Shown piece after piece: positions 33,631 through 46,058 of a DNA stretch of 64,000 bases. The notes under the pieces were generated by a model that was not told the DNA's origin, did no database searches, and saw only the letters and a list, made by a program, of their open reading frames with translations. Origin of the DNA: Byssothecium circinans (lineage: Eukaryota > Ascomycota > Dothideomycetes > Pleosporales > Massarinaceae); the NCBI GenBank assembly GCA_010015675.1, contig ML976977.1:1381456-1445455 (forward strand). The letters are read 5' to 3'. How positions within the stretch are numbered: the first letter of the stretch is position 1; each line of letters opens with the position of its first letter. A program made the position numbers and the translations under genes.

Positions 33631-33643
33631 AGCAAGCGCCGCC

Positions 33644-36600
33644 ATGGACTTTGCCTACTCGCCGCACCGCGAGATGCACCTTCCTTCGCCCACACACGGC
33701 TATCGCATGGAAGGCGCGCACTTTTCCTCGCTCCAGCAACTGCGACACTCCCTCTCGCGTTCCCCCTCCAAACCGTCACGCTTCCAACTGCGCACCGGCA
33801 AGGCGGACACGTCTGGCTCGCCCCTCTCACCTCTTGCCCTAGCGCGTGCCTTCACTCCCAAGTCGCACAAACCCCAAAGCCCCATCGCCAATTCTGCCGA
33901 CTCGCCCTTCGGCGCGCCGGCTGTGCAAACGACCAAGAAGAAGTTCACTCTTCGTCGCTCGGGCCCCTTTAGGTCCTCCCCGCGCAATCGCACCACACCT
34001 AAAAGCCCGCGCCGCGCCCTCGTTGACTCCACGGATCTCGGCAACTCCACTCCATTCATATCGCGCCCTCTTTTCGGCGAAGAGAACGCACCCTCACGCA
34101 AACCCAGTGTCGATTTCTGGGACAACGGCGATAGCATGCGCTTCGACATCGATGACAAGCCAATTAAGTTTGGCATCGCCCGCTCCACCGCGCCCGGCGC
34201 AAACTGCCTCCAGCCCAGCCAGGCCAGCCCGCTCAAGCGTCGCGACGGAAATCCTGGATTCGACTCGGCGAGCAGCGAGACGCCCAATCCCAAGCGTAGG
34301 AGCTTGCACGGCGCTCCTGCAGGAGCTGACTTTAGCATCTTCGAAACTCCGGTATTGCGTTCCTCGATGGACGATATCAATCGCCCGCAGGATATCGAGC
34401 CCGCCAACATCTTCGCCTCGCCTGTGACGCCCGCGACACACTCGCAAACCCCGCTCAAGCGCCCGCTGTCGGTGAGGCGGTCGACCTCACAGCGCACCTC
34501 GACCAATTCACCCCGCCCGAAGACGCTCTATGACGGGGAATTTGTGGTTCCTGGACTAGCTGCCTCCAAGAACAAACAGCGAATGTCCTTGGACGGTACC
34601 TCATTGCGCTCAAGCGGTGCCAGTGGTCAGCTACGCCATCCCCTTGCCAACCAAGTGAATGCCTCGTCATCTCCCCTCTTCGGCGACAGTCCGGTCTCCC
34701 ACACACCCGCTCCGCCTACAGTTCTTCCGCGGTCAAACAACAACTTGTTCGCCAAATCGCTGCCTATCGGCGCGGCGCGGCCCGCTGAGACAGACCCCGA
34801 TGAGGTCTTCGCCACCCCGGCCGCGTTGAAGAAAGTCCGACAATGCATTGCACCTGCTCCTCAATCTACCGGTGGCCTCCTCTCCAAGAAGCACCGTGAC
34901 ATTGCCCTCGAGACGCTCGAGTACAAGCCACCGGACACACCCATCAAACTTCATCGACAGTCGTACCCACCTGCAGCAGAGACACCTACGTCTAATCGGC
35001 GCAGCCATTCCTTAAAGCCTCTTCCGCAGCCCGTCTTTGGTGCAGTCAGTACCCCATTCAACGCTATTCAGACCTCAAACACGCATACGGGCAGCAGCTT
35101 CTTCAGCAGCATCGGTGGCTCCCACGTTCGCCGCCGCAGCTTTGTTGACATTGATGGCGATGATGACTGCAACGAGTCGCCGACTGGAAACAGGCATATG
35201 ACCGACAGCCAGTCAAGTGCTGATGACGGACCACCTACACCCACCAAACCGAGCGGCGATGGGCGACGATCTAAGGAGAGCAGTCTGAGGCGTAAGACCT
35301 TTGGACGTTCGCGCCCCTCACTCGGTAATATCTTTCCCTCTGACTCGGATAGCGCAGTGCCTGAGCTCAGCACGGCCATCACCGACCCCACCGGCTCGCC
35401 CCATACTCCAAGCGAGCCGTCCATGCCTCCGGATCCTAGCTGCCTGTCTATCTCGGGTCCGCGTCGCGGGTCATTGAACTTGAACAGCAGCTTAGACAGC
35501 AATCCGTTCCCGCCTGCCACACCGACTGGGCCTCGTGGAAGCTTCGGTTTCTTTTCACAGAGTCATACCATTGGCCTCACCGAAAACGATGTAGATGAAT
35601 CGCTGGCCGCGCGCTTCCGTGCTGTGCAGAAGCTTGATGGTGCGGAGGGAGAATTCTCTCAAGTCTATAAAGTCAGCCGGCCAATCAAGGAGGGCGTCAC
35701 ACATTCTTCTCCCCCGGGCAGCCGCTTTTGGGTCGTAAAGAAGTCCAAGAAGCCGATCATGGGTGCAAAGGACTCTGAGCAGAAACACCGCGAGGTGCAA
35801 GCTCTCAAAGCTGTTCGTGGCCACGAGCACATTGTTTCCTTCGAGGACAGCTGGGTTGATCAAGGTCATCTCTACATTCAGACCGAATACTGTGAAAACG
35901 GTAACCTCCGTCAATTCCTTCAGAAATATGGCCGCGCGGGCTGTCTCGACAACTTCAGGACTTGGAAGATACTCCTGGAGCTCTCATCGGTAAGTCGCGC
36001 GTCTCTTTCAACCCTATAATATGTAGCTAACAACAGCACAGGGCCTGCATTTCATTCACGAGAACGGCTACATGCACCTTGATCTGAAGCCTGCGAACAT
36101 TCTAATCGATTTCGAGGGTGTCTTGAAGATTGCAGACTTCGGCATGGCTGTTCAGTGGCCTGCTCCTAAGAATGTCGATGCTGAAGGTGACCGCCACTAT
36201 CTCGCCATGGAGGCCATGTACGGCCACCCGGACAAGCCATCGGACGTGTTTGCTCTCGGCTTGATGATGGTCGAAATCTGCAGCAACTGCTTCATGCCAG
36301 AGATGGGCGATGACTGGGGTAGACTTCGTTCGGGCAACTTCATCGACGTACCGAGCCTCACCTGGAGTGAAGATAGCACCCTCTTGCGCGATGCTGACGG
36401 CCTTCCCATCTCCAAGGAGTCAGATGACCAGTTCGAGCCAACCATGATGGACCATTCAGAGTTTGACTTCCCTACCACCGTCGGCCTTGTTTCTGGAATC
36501 GACGAGGAGAAGGAGTTTGCCAAAGCTCCCGACTTCATGCGGAATGCACTGAATACTCACTCTATGGACCAAACCGTTATCGCTATGCTCAATCCGGATC

Positions 36601-36764
36601 CTGAGCAGCGACCTACCGCTCACGATGTCAATCGCTCTTTCGGATGCCAATGGGTAGACCATCGGCGACGAGCTGGTGCCACCATCTACGAAGGCAATTT
36701 CGGACCCGACTTCGAAGTCCTAGCGTCATACAGCGATCACCCCGACGCTATGGATACAAGCTGA
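33644..36764 (+). CDS. wee1: Wee1/Swe1-type mitotic inhibitor kinase
   Basis: Exons 33644-35989 and 36042-36764 (52-nt phase-0 intron with GCTAAC branch) give 1022 residues. Wee1 kinases phosphorylate the inhibitory tyrosine of Cdk1 and delay mitosis. The first 650 residues are disordered and full of Ser-Pro and Thr-Pro sites, typical of the regulatory half. The kinase domain starts near residue 656, with the glycine loop GAEGEFSQVYKV, the ATP-binding Lys in RFWVVKKSKK (about 697), catalytic loop HLDLKPANIL (about 794), DFG (about 814) and the family signature EGDR (about 830), then SDVFALGLMMVEI and RLRSGNF. HLD in place of HRD and EGDR distinguish Wee1 from other kinases. The N-terminus shows Ser-Pro-rich motifs such as SPLSPLALARAFTPKS. 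Confidence 0.95.
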
Positions 36765-38718
36765 GTGTCTTACTCAGTCTGTGTGCTTGTTAGTTTTTGC
36801 CCCTCGCCTGTCATGATCGCTGTGTCTTTATTTGTGTTGAGTACGAGGAAGCTGTCACGTTGCGACCAAGAGCTGGACCAATAACCTTCTCCTGCTTGGC
36901 TGTTGTATGGAGCTTCCATTGCTGCGCGTTTTCGAAGATCACGGTCACGGCTCTTTGCGAAAAACAAAAAATGCCCTCCAAGAAATACTCTCCGGCTCCA
37001 ACATCGACGATCCGAGCGCTCCATTCACACCGCAATGGACCCGCACCATCGTTGCCTTCACACCCCGGACCTGCCCTGTGTTTGTGTGTTTTATGCAAAA
37101 GAAAGGAGTTGTGTTGTTTTGGACACCTGGGCGTCTCGGCACATTTGCATCATCTGCATGTTCCCCCCACTGTTACCCTCGCTACTGGATCCGGGTCCAA
37201 CGTCCATGTATGCGAGCTGGGGGAGACTGGGCGTTTATATCACCATTTTGCTTTTTCTTCACATTTTCCTTCTCTCTCCTCTGTCGGGTCTATCTGAGAA
37301 GGGCTGCTTCAGTCCTGTACAGATGACCTTGATGTTATGTATGACCATGATACCGTTGACGACGATGTTTTTTCACGGCCTTTTCTCTGCGACCCTACCT
37401 CTTTAGATGATGTGCTCTTAGTCGGTAATACTGGGAGTGTGTCTAAGGCTTTGGTGGTGTGAAGGGCTGTGGGGAGTTCTTTTTTGGAGGGAGACTTTTG
37501 GAGGTTCGGAATCGGGACGGGAAGGGTCAATGTGGGTGGGGCTGGGCGGTGGAAGGGACGGGAATGGAACGGATGTAGATGTTGGCCAATATTACGATAT
37601 GATGACCGTACCACGTTCATGAAGCCTACCATCCCACGTGTGCTGTGTGTTGCGTCGTGTGTTTACAGATTGCTTTGCTTGCTGGTGATAATGACAACGG
37701 AAGGTGTGTATAGATGCTATGTAAGCGATAAGGTTAGTGTAATTCGCCACGTAGAATGTATAATAACTTTTTGGATTTTCCCTCATTTTCGTACTTCGTT
37801 TTCGTTTTCGCTGGTTTGATAGCTGAAAGCATTATTATAGCCGTGGAGGAAGGTATGTATTGTCGAGAAGACGTAAAGGTTGACGGTGAGTAAGAGCGCG
37901 AGTAGCGGGTAAGGATTTTGTTTCGTCGTGATATTTTTTCGGGGGCAGGGGGGTAGATATAGTAGGACGGAGTGGTTAGATGCGCGTTCAAGGAGTGGAG
38001 TGGAGTGGAGTAGAATCGTGAGTCTGCAGAGCAGACGGCACAGTCTATCTAGTTCAGCATAATACGGTATAACTAACTAACCATGCTGAGAATAAGGATA
38101 TTCTAGTTCAATAATAGAGAGGGGTTGTTCAAGCACAAGGGTGAGAGAGATTATAGAGGAGAAGGGGAGGAAATTCGTCACGGGCCAGTCTTTGAAAACT
38201 ACATTATAGGTAACCGCATACCTTAAAACACCCACTTAACAGCCTGTAAGATAGACTATTTAGTTTGCTTTCCAAATTAGAAACTCTGTTAGGCTCCTTT
38301 TAAGGCTGTTAAATGGGGTTTGGAAGGTAGTTAACAAGTCGTTGTTGCCCTGTTAAGAGGCTTTGGAGGGTGACTGCTGTTATTAAGATACGCTTACCCT
38401 ATAATATATCAATCACAGTCTACATATGTATTTGCACATCGCAGTCACATGAGCTATTAATCATTTCTTGTTATTGAACATAAAACCTAATGACACGCTG
38501 AGTTACATTACCACACTATAAATTACTGAAAAAGCCCGTCCAAGCATCCGTGTACCACATAGACATTACATGTAGACCGATCTCTAGCGATGTCCACTTC
38601 CCTTCCTCCAAGCAACTTACAGCGCGGCATTCCCTCAATTATAGACGCAGGAGAAGAGGTCTGCTTTAAACCATGCAGTAACCTCAGTGAACCCATCGGT
38701 TGGCATGGCGAGTTAAGA
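36765..38718. other. intergenic with AT-rich island, no supported gene
   Basis: The first 700 bp are the 3' region of the kinase gene and unassigned DNA. A GGAGT microsatellite lies at about 37992-38012. From about 38040 to 38520 the DNA is AT- and TpA-rich without open frames (RIP-like). Several open frames around 36797-37406 overlap in three frames and are not supported. Confidence 0.4.
38040..38520. repeat. AT-rich island, probably RIP-degraded
   Basis: About 480 bp enriched in TTAA, TATA and TAAC motifs with stops in all frames. It ends about 200 bp before the cyclase gene's stop. Confidence 0.4.
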
Positions 38719-40170
38719 CTAGAAGATAGCAACTGCATTCGGCGGACTCGCTACACCTCCCGGGACCTGTTCGATATATCGTCAGCGGATCTGTTCGCCT
38801 CCAGGTCTTCTCGATGGATGCTTTGCTTTGTGCCAACCACTCATCCTCATCAGCTCTAGCTCTCCCATCCCATCCCGTACCAACATCATCTTACTCCCTG
38901 ATCCTTAAAACTTACCTTCAGAGGCACACTCGACACGAAACACGTCGACCTCCCCAACTTAACCGCCTTCTCACACAGCCGTTCGAGATCGAACATCTCG
39001 CCAATCATAACGCCTATATGCTGGTCAGCTCACCAGTTTACCTCACTCCTGCATATACGTTTCCTTCGAATGCGTTACAGAGAACAGAGAAGGCCAGAGC
39101 TAGAGGATGAAGGGTGTGAAGTCAACATACCCCATCCAGCCAAACACCACTGATGAATCAACCCACCGCCCTGCATCTCTTCCTCCCAACTCTCTCCCTT
39201 CCATATCCCCCCAGGTTTGTTGTGCTCGCCTACCAACGGGCTCATTTCGAAGCTCGGCGCATCGCTGTTCAAGCAAGGTGAAGTGTTAGCAGGGCGTAAT
39301 CTAATCCAATCAAATCCAATCCACCCAGCTCCAAAGAAAGCAAAAAGCACGAAAGCGGTTCCCTTTTCTTTTCTTTTCCTTCAAAATAAAAAAAGGGAAA
39401 AAGGAAAGAAAAACATACCCAGCAACCCCCACAAACCCACATTCCCAAATCCACTCCACCACCTCCCTCGAACTCTCCACCCCCAAAAACCTCGGCTCCC
39501 TCTCCCCAAACCTCACCCTCTCCCCCTCCCCCAACCCCTCATACGCCCTCGTAAACCCCGTCCTTAGCAACAACAAATCCCCCTCCCTAGTCTCCACCCC
39601 GGCCTCCCTAACCATCTCCCTCAGCTCCCCCGCCTTAATCCCCACCGCGGTCAACGCATCCACAGCCCCCCTCCCCTTTCGCGCAAGGAACCTCGGATAA
39701 TCCAAAATAACGCCCCTGGTGGTAATCCCCCCCGCATCAGCGACGCGATCGATACCGATGACATCGCTGCTCTCGACCTCCGCCTGCGTCCGGCCGCCAT
39801 AGTACTTCTTCGCGCCCTGGTACCCGTAGTGCCGGAAGCCGTCCCATTGGCTGCTTCCCTGCGTGTTCATGTGCACCACGTCGTCGTTGACGCTGCGTTT
39901 GCTGCCGTCGGGGTGCGTGCGGTTTTCCAGCTTCCATTGGAAGGGCGGCCGGTTGAAGGACGGGTACGTGGGCAGATTGAGGTACCAGTCTAGCGACACG
40001 CGTTCGCCCGTTTGGATCTCCGAGGCTGCGAGCTTTACTACCGCGGGCGTTAGGAGGTTTAGTGCGCCGAGCTCGTCGGAAGGGCCGTAGAGGCCCCAGG
40101 CGTTGCCTGCTGGGCCGGTTTTGTCGAGTGGGAGGGAGGAGAAGGGCGGGCGGGTTGTTAGGGGTGGCAT
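38719..40170 (-). CDS. metal-dependent cyclase family protein (PF04199 type)
   Basis: Four exons on the minus strand: 40170-39419, 39264-39131, 39013-38916 and 38766-38719, giving 343 residues. Phases agree at each junction. The joined product reads VAG-DAPSFEMSP, LAGWG-VMIGEMFDL and SSVPLK-VPGGVASPPNAVAIF, all family hallmarks. The family is related to kynurenine formamidase and bacterial cyclases; the active-site region here is VVHMNTQGSSQWDGFRHYG, with the fungal NTQ/QWD variant of the HxGTHxD metal motif. The start MPPLTTRPPFSSLPLD and GLYGPSDELGALNLLTP fit the family. Substrate unknown; there is no signal peptide. Introns of 154, 117 and 149 nt are longer than those of neighbouring genes. 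Confidence 0.9.
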
Positions 40171-40624
40171 TTTGGGGATGGTGGGTGGGGGGTGTTGAGG
40201 ACTGAAGACTGGGAATGGTGGGTGGGGAAATGGGGAAGGGGTTTGGAAAGGCGGATTCGCTCGCGAAAAGGGATGGGTATATGGATGTCGGGTGAGTGGT
40301 GATCTTGCTTTTTACGGAACGTATGTTGTTATTACCTCGGCGTGATGATGTACCTAGTCTCGTAGATGGCGGGGTTGAGAACTTGAAGTGGGGTCGCCAT
40401 AATCCTCCGTATTTTGCACCATGACGCGTTTGTTTGTTCACTTGATGGAGAGATATTTTGCGCCTGGAGAGAAGAACAAAATGAGTCAGCATTTGGTACA
40501 TCATCGCTACCCGTATCCTCGGCCGTTGGTGCATGGCTATTCTAGGGAAATATTGCGCTGTTCACAGCAGCAACAACTTCAGTATTCAAGTTGATATCTT
40601 CTAGCAACCAACATTAGCATACAT
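40171..40624. other. intergenic between two minus-strand genes
   Basis: Promoter of the cyclase gene and 3' end of the Rab-GAP gene. No further gene is supported. Confidence 0.45.
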
Positions 40625-42640
40625 CTAAAAGTTCGGACCCATGCCTACACCGGAACCGCCCTTGGACCCAGTGTTTTTCAAATGCGCGCTGCTCCCTCTG
40701 AAAAGACTCTGCCATATGAACGCTTCACTCAACAGCAACTCGATATCTTTCTCGGTCCATTTCCGCGTTGGCAATGACTGCAGAAACATCATGATCTCTT
40801 GAAAATCCATTTTTCGAAGTTGGTCGGACCATTTGACGAGGAAGGCCGCACAGACGTAGAGGTGGAAGGAAGAGAAGCCGTCTTCTTCAGCCTATTCATT
40901 GTTAGCCGTGCTTATGCACAATGGACGGGTTGTGCATGCCAGATATGTATCCCACATCCGTATGGTGTTCTTGACGGAAATCTCTCGCATGAGCAGGCAG
41001 TTCATCCACCGGAAGCTGAATTGTATGAACTCTACGCCCTCGTTCTGCAAGTGCTTGGCCAGACTGTCGTCTATTCTTGTCGTAAGGTCCCTCAGACTCG
41101 CGACTTGGCGCTGGATGCCGGGTTGTTGTGAGATGTAGTTGTCCTGGATGCCGTCGAGAAGCTTAGTCAAGCACCAAAAGGAGTCCGCCTCCACAGCATC
41201 CAGAACCTGCTTCGGCAGCTGTCCGGGGTCCATGCCAGATTCAATCTCCGGATCCGATATGTATGCACCCAAGAAGACCTGCCAGAATGGTGTGACTAGG
41301 TCATTGATACCCTGGACGTAGCCGGATGCAGGATGCCGTATTGCCCAGACGTACAGTATCCTTTCCAATGATCTTTGTGTGGCTTCGTAGCTGTAGAGCT
41401 CAAGATGTGGGTTCGTTCGAGGTACATCGATGCTGATCTGGTGCCAAATGGCTTCGTCTAGGCCGCGACCACGCCCGCGGTTCGCCGAAGGATATGATGA
41501 AGCACCCGCGACACCGGCAGCAACGGCATTACTGCTACCAGAGGTACCTCGCTCAAACGCTTGTCGTACACCGTCCAAGTATTCTTTCCTTTTTCTTTCC
41601 AGCGTCGCAACCCTTCGCTCGCTGCTCGTCGGGAGATAGCCGAGCAGCACCTGCCAGGCCATTGCGCGCACTTCTGACGGTATGCCTGACCATGCCGAAT
41701 CTCGGAGCTCGGAAAGTACGATTGTGCTTGTTTGTAGGATGCGCTTGAACTTGTTGATGCGGCCGATGCGTGCGGCGTGCTCCTCCACCTCTTTGGCGGA
41801 TGCGTTCGCGGGCGTGGACGGGTGGGAGATCAGATGCAAGGAATTGGCTGGATCGCGCAGTATCTCCTGGTATTGTGGCCTGAGGATCTTGCCCTCTGTC
41901 TTCTTTGCGGTGGGGTAGTTGGGTATGCCCCTCTCTTCAGCAATGTCACCGCTGTCTATTACACGCCAGGGAGCTGATGTAGAGCCATTTCCACTTCCGT
42001 TTTTGCCTTTGATTGGCTCCTTCCTCCGGCCTCTCCTTCGCATGCTGGCTATACTGGGTAGTCCGAATTCGTCTTCGTCGTCCTCGAACATGATGTCGCC
42101 CTCTTCATCCTCGTCGTCCCAGTCATTATTTGTATCATTGAGAAAGTTGTTGTAGGGCTTTCGCGTTATAGGTGGCGAGGCGGTGCCTCTGGCGGCGGAA
42201 GGTGACTCGCGGCTGTGAGTAGTAGAGGGTGGAGTTCGGGGTCGAGAGGTGCTTCCTGAAATGTTACTTTTGGAATCAGCACGAAAGCCTGCAGAAGGGC
42301 CAGTGAAACGTACAGAGAATCGAACTTTAGGATGTCCGTATGCGAGTAGGACGCGCCAATGACCTTCTTGCTAGAGGTTGAAGCAGTTGAAGGGCTTTTC
42401 CAGAAGGGCGATGCTGACCTGGAGCTTTTATCAGTCCGTGTTCCTTGGCTTGAGTTGGACTATATGTGACTTACGCGGAACGGTCTATTCAAGGCGAGGA
42501 CTTGGTTAGCTATGCTGTGACCATGCGCACGCGAATTCTACGGACCGACCTGGACCATTTCCTGTGTGATAGATCAGCAACATGATATGGTAACAAACAA
42601 GATATACTCCAATTACCTGCGGCTGCTTCTTGTTCGCCAT
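40625..42640 (-). CDS. GYP1: Gyp1-type Rab GTPase-activating protein (TBC domain)
   Basis: Proposed exons on the minus strand: 42640-42617, 42561-42550, 42484-42475, 42413-42314, 42251-40940 and 40891-40625, giving 574 residues, in frame throughout. Gyp1 stimulates GTP hydrolysis by Ypt1/Rab1-class GTPases at the Golgi. The N-terminal 180 residues are low-complexity, with conserved SSKKVIGASYSHTDILKFDS and MFEDDEDEFGLPS. The TBC domain follows, with SGIPSEVRAMAWQVLLGYLP, the arginine finger IDVPRTNP, and the glutamine finger YVQGINDLVTPF. The end of the domain is RMWDTYL-AEEDGFSSFHLYV, which requires a GC-AG intron (40892-40939, donor GCATGC). The 12-nt and 10-nt microexons near the start and the non-canonical acceptor at 42252 are the least certain parts. 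Confidence 0.88.
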
Positions 42641-43013
42641 TGTGGCATGAAGCTGCATGTGGATGCTGCTGCTTCCACTCACTTTGCCCCGCCCAACCCA
42701 CGCTTCGTCGCGGTTCAGGTCAGATCGGCGAAACTGACACGCCAAGCCCGACGTGCCGATTTGGCTAGCGTGTTGCTGAATCTCCTCACGGCTGGCAACA
42801 GCTTACAACCTCGTTCGTCTGCGCCTTCGCCTTCACCCTTCACCTGCTCGTTTTCATCTACCTATCGGCCTTCCCTCGTACGGCCTGTTTTCTTCTACTG
42901 CCCTTCTCTCTACTCTACCTCCCATTCCCATTTGATCCTTCCGCGCAGTCCCTGCACTCCGCCACTGCGCATTTCTTCTCATCCATCTTTAGTACATTCA
43001 CCAACAGCCCAAC
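42641..43013. promoter_or_regulatory. divergent promoter between GYP1 and HRP1
   Basis: Only 373 bp separate the two start codons. The HRP1 side is strongly pyrimidine-rich (42840-42990). No clear TATA box is seen. Confidence 0.5.
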
Positions 43014-46000
43014 ATGGCCGACGACTTCGACGAGGACATCTTCGACGACCTGTGAGTTTGGATCGCGCGTCCTAGTCGTGTATGTGCCTTTACTGACTGC
43101 TTATAGCTATGATGAGGAGCCCAAGGCAGCACCAGCAAGTTCCGCCCCTGCTGTGAAGGCTGAACCCGAACCTGAAAGTGCGCCTGCACCCGCCATCGTG
43201 AAGTCGGAGCCCGACGAAGAGCTAGCACAAGATGCCGAGATGGCCGATCAGGCCAAAGTTGAGCCAGGCTATGGCGATGCCGGCGCACATGGGAACGATG
43301 ATTGCTCGTTTCCCAACAGCCAGTCTCAGCAGCAAGCCAATGGTGCTAATTCACACGGCGATGATGGTTATGGCTTGATCAACGTGAAGGAAGACGGGTA
43401 AGTAATGGCCCCAGTTGATACTGCCTGCAGTTGTAGGCCTTTCTTCTATCGCGTGCATGTAAGGTCACCCGCGCGCGCATCGTGTCTACATGCAATAGTT
43501 CGGCCGAGCACGCACCATTGCGTGTCGGCTTGGACTGAGGAGCTATCAAAATCATACACTGGAGTCGGCAACGAGAAACGCGAAGAGTCGTCACTGTCGG
43601 GACTGCGATGCTACATCTGATAGTCATTAGTGGCGTTGATGGGAGGCAACAATGACAAGAAACTGCTGTTTGAGGAGAACAGATTGGCATGGTCGTTGGC
43701 AGTCATTACCTGTCCGGTCCATATGGCAGCCGTGTCACACTGTCAGAGGATGGAGGAGCGATTGCATGGCGAGCGCTTGGGGCATGAAGGGAGCGGGCGG
43801 CATGGTCGGATGTTCGGATCAAGCCAGTACATAAGCCAGCGGTGCGTTCGAAGCATGGAGAGATTCGCCTAGGCTAGCCGACAACTCAAGATTGCCCGTA
43901 GAAGGCGCGCGAAACGGCAACAGATTGCCACCAGGATTGGTAGCACCACATGTCGATATACCTCTAGGTACTTGATAGCGTACCAGCTGCGCGCTGAGGG
44001 TAGTCCCGAGCATTTGGCTTTGAGCCTGCGCTCGCCTCCATAGCACAACACAGACGCTTCAACCGAATCCTTTGTGTCTTTGCATGGCGACTTGATCTTC
44101 GATTTTGAAGTGGACGTTGAAGTGGAATCTGTGCGCTGGGTGGCATCGTCCTTGAACAACGCAATGCAGAGCAGCCAAATACGCCAGCCTCCGCCGACCT
44201 TTCGCTTGCTGCCTTATCACGGGTCGACTATTATGCAACTGTCGACCACGGCGGACAATATACACCCATCAGAAAGCAACCGCCCAACTGAAGCTCGTCT
44301 GTCCGTTGAGCCCCATCCATGGCACACGATACGGTCGGTATTGGTATCGACGGAACGGACACATGACGCCATACCACTGCAATCGCCCCTCTAGAGCTCC
44401 CTTTGAAATGACTAGGATCGAGGGGAAGGAAAAATATACAATGCCCGACTAGCCAACTGTTCATCTAGAATTCCCAAAATAATTCTGGAGACGATTATGA
44501 CTTTGCTGTCCATCGACATGCAAAAGCCTCTATCGGATTACCGGGTCCTGACACGATATATGCGCGCGACGGCCGCTTTTGATTATTTCTTTAAAATACC
44601 TTGAAACGGACTTTTACTAACATGCACTAACAGGAAGATGTTCATCGGCGGGTTGAACTGGGAGACGACAGAAGGTGCGTTGACCCTGCCGTCGCCTGCC
44701 CACATCCTGCTTTAGCGGCTATAATTCTGAGTGTCCATTCGCTAACCTATATGTAGAATCACTCAAGGGTTACTTTTCACAATTCGGGGAGGTCATCGAG
44801 TGCACAGTGATGCGCGACAGTGCGACGGGTCGGTCGCGTGGTTTCGGTTTCTTGACTTTCAAAGACCCCAAGTGTGTGAACACTGTGATGGTCAAAGAGC
44901 ACCATCTTGACGGCAAGATTGTACGTATTGTCGCAGCCCATTTGGATCTGCCACTAACGCACACAGATTGACCCCAAACGTGCTATTCCTCGTGAGGAGC
45001 AAGAGCGAACAAGTAAGATTTTCGTTGGCGGCGTTAGTCAGGAAGCTACCGAACAAGACTTCAAGAACTTCTTCAAGTCGTTCGGTCGCGTCGTGGATGC
45101 AACACTCATGATGGACAAAGACACTGGCCGCCCGCGCGGTTTCGGTTTCGTCACCTTCGACGGCGATGCTGCGGTCGACGCATGTCTAGCAGGCCCGCTG
45201 CAGATTCTCGGAAAGCCCATCGAGGTCAAGCGTGCCCAACCTCGTGGCAACATGCGGGAGGAGGAGGACAACAAGAAGTTTGGTCGCAACAAGTTCGGCA
45301 ATCGTGACAACTCCAACAACAATGCCGGCTACGATGCCGGACAAAACAACTCTAACCAGCAAGCCAATGGTAACCCCCAGATGACTCCGGCCATGTTGGC
45401 ACAGTACTGGCAGCGCATGCAGCAATACTTCAGACAGGCGCAACAAAGTCTTGCGGCTGGCGTCATGGACAACCCGATGGGTGGCATGCCGGCAGGAATG
45501 AACCCAGCTATGATGGGCATGATGGGAGGTATGAATCCCGGCGGAGGACCTGGCCCTATGGGCGGTGCACCTATGAACCCAATGATGGCCGCACAATTCG
45601 CCAACATGCAAGGCTACGGCGGTGACCCAAACATGATGGGTGGCGGCGGCGGCAACAACAGCAATCGGCCCAACATGTTCAACCCGCAAGATCAATTAGC
45701 TTTCGAGCAGCAGAAGTACGAGCAACAGCAGCAACGCCGCATGCAGCAGTCAGCCGGCTATCAGGGCGCAGGTGGGCCGACTAGCTGGGAGGGCATGTAC
45801 GACGAGATTCCCCAACCTATGAACGTCCCCGTAGGTCCTGGTGTCCAGCGCATGCATGGCGGTGGGGGAAACTTTGGTGGACATGGAAAGCACAACAACC
45901 GTGCTAGACAGGGCTCGAGCCAGCCACCTGCGAATGCACCGAACGCCCCTGCGAACGCGCCGACGGGACCGAAGAATGCAGGAAAGCCGGGGGCGAACTA

Positions 46001-46058
46001 TCGGGGTGGTGGTCGGAGCACTACGTACCGCCACAATCCGTATAGTGGACGTGGTTGA
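43014..46058 (+). CDS. HRP1: Hrp1/Nab4-type RNA-binding protein (cleavage factor IB)
   Basis: Five exons: 43014-43051, 43107-43397, 44634-44674, 44757-44920 and 44967-46058, giving 541 residues in frame. Hrp1 binds UA-rich enhancer elements of pre-mRNA and acts in 3'-end cleavage, polyadenylation and mRNA export. The acidic N-terminus starts MADDFDEDIFDDLYDEEP. RRM1 (from about 111) has RNP2 MFIGGL and RNP1 RGFGFLTF; RRM2 (from about 194) has IFVGGV and RGFGFVTF. The linker is KIIDPKRAIPREEQERTSK. The C-terminus is a Met/Gly/Asn/Gln-rich region (GGMNPGGGPGPMG), aggregation-prone as in the yeast protein, and ends in an RGG-like tail, YRGGGRSTTYRHNPYSGRG. Intron 2 is 1236 nt, over twenty times the local norm. 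Confidence 0.93.
43398..44633 (+). other. 1236-nt intron of HRP1
   Basis: Donor GGTAAGTAATG and acceptor region ACTAACATGCACTAACAG are both strong, with a duplicated branch-site-like ACTAAC. The flanking exons encode the acidic leader and RRM1, so the splice is required. Inside are only short open frames (43405-43620, 43630-43872, 44074-44394) with no domain. Confidence 0.85.

Noticed and set aside
36184..36225. Loss of the APE proline in the Wee1 activation segment (LAMEAM)
   Set aside because: Wee1 kinases normally lack a canonical APE there, and the EGDR signature and catalytic residues are intact, so this is not evidence of a pseudokinase.
43405..44394. Open frames inside the HRP1 intron as separate genes
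   Set aside because: Short, motif-free and on both strands. Splicing across them is required by RRM1.
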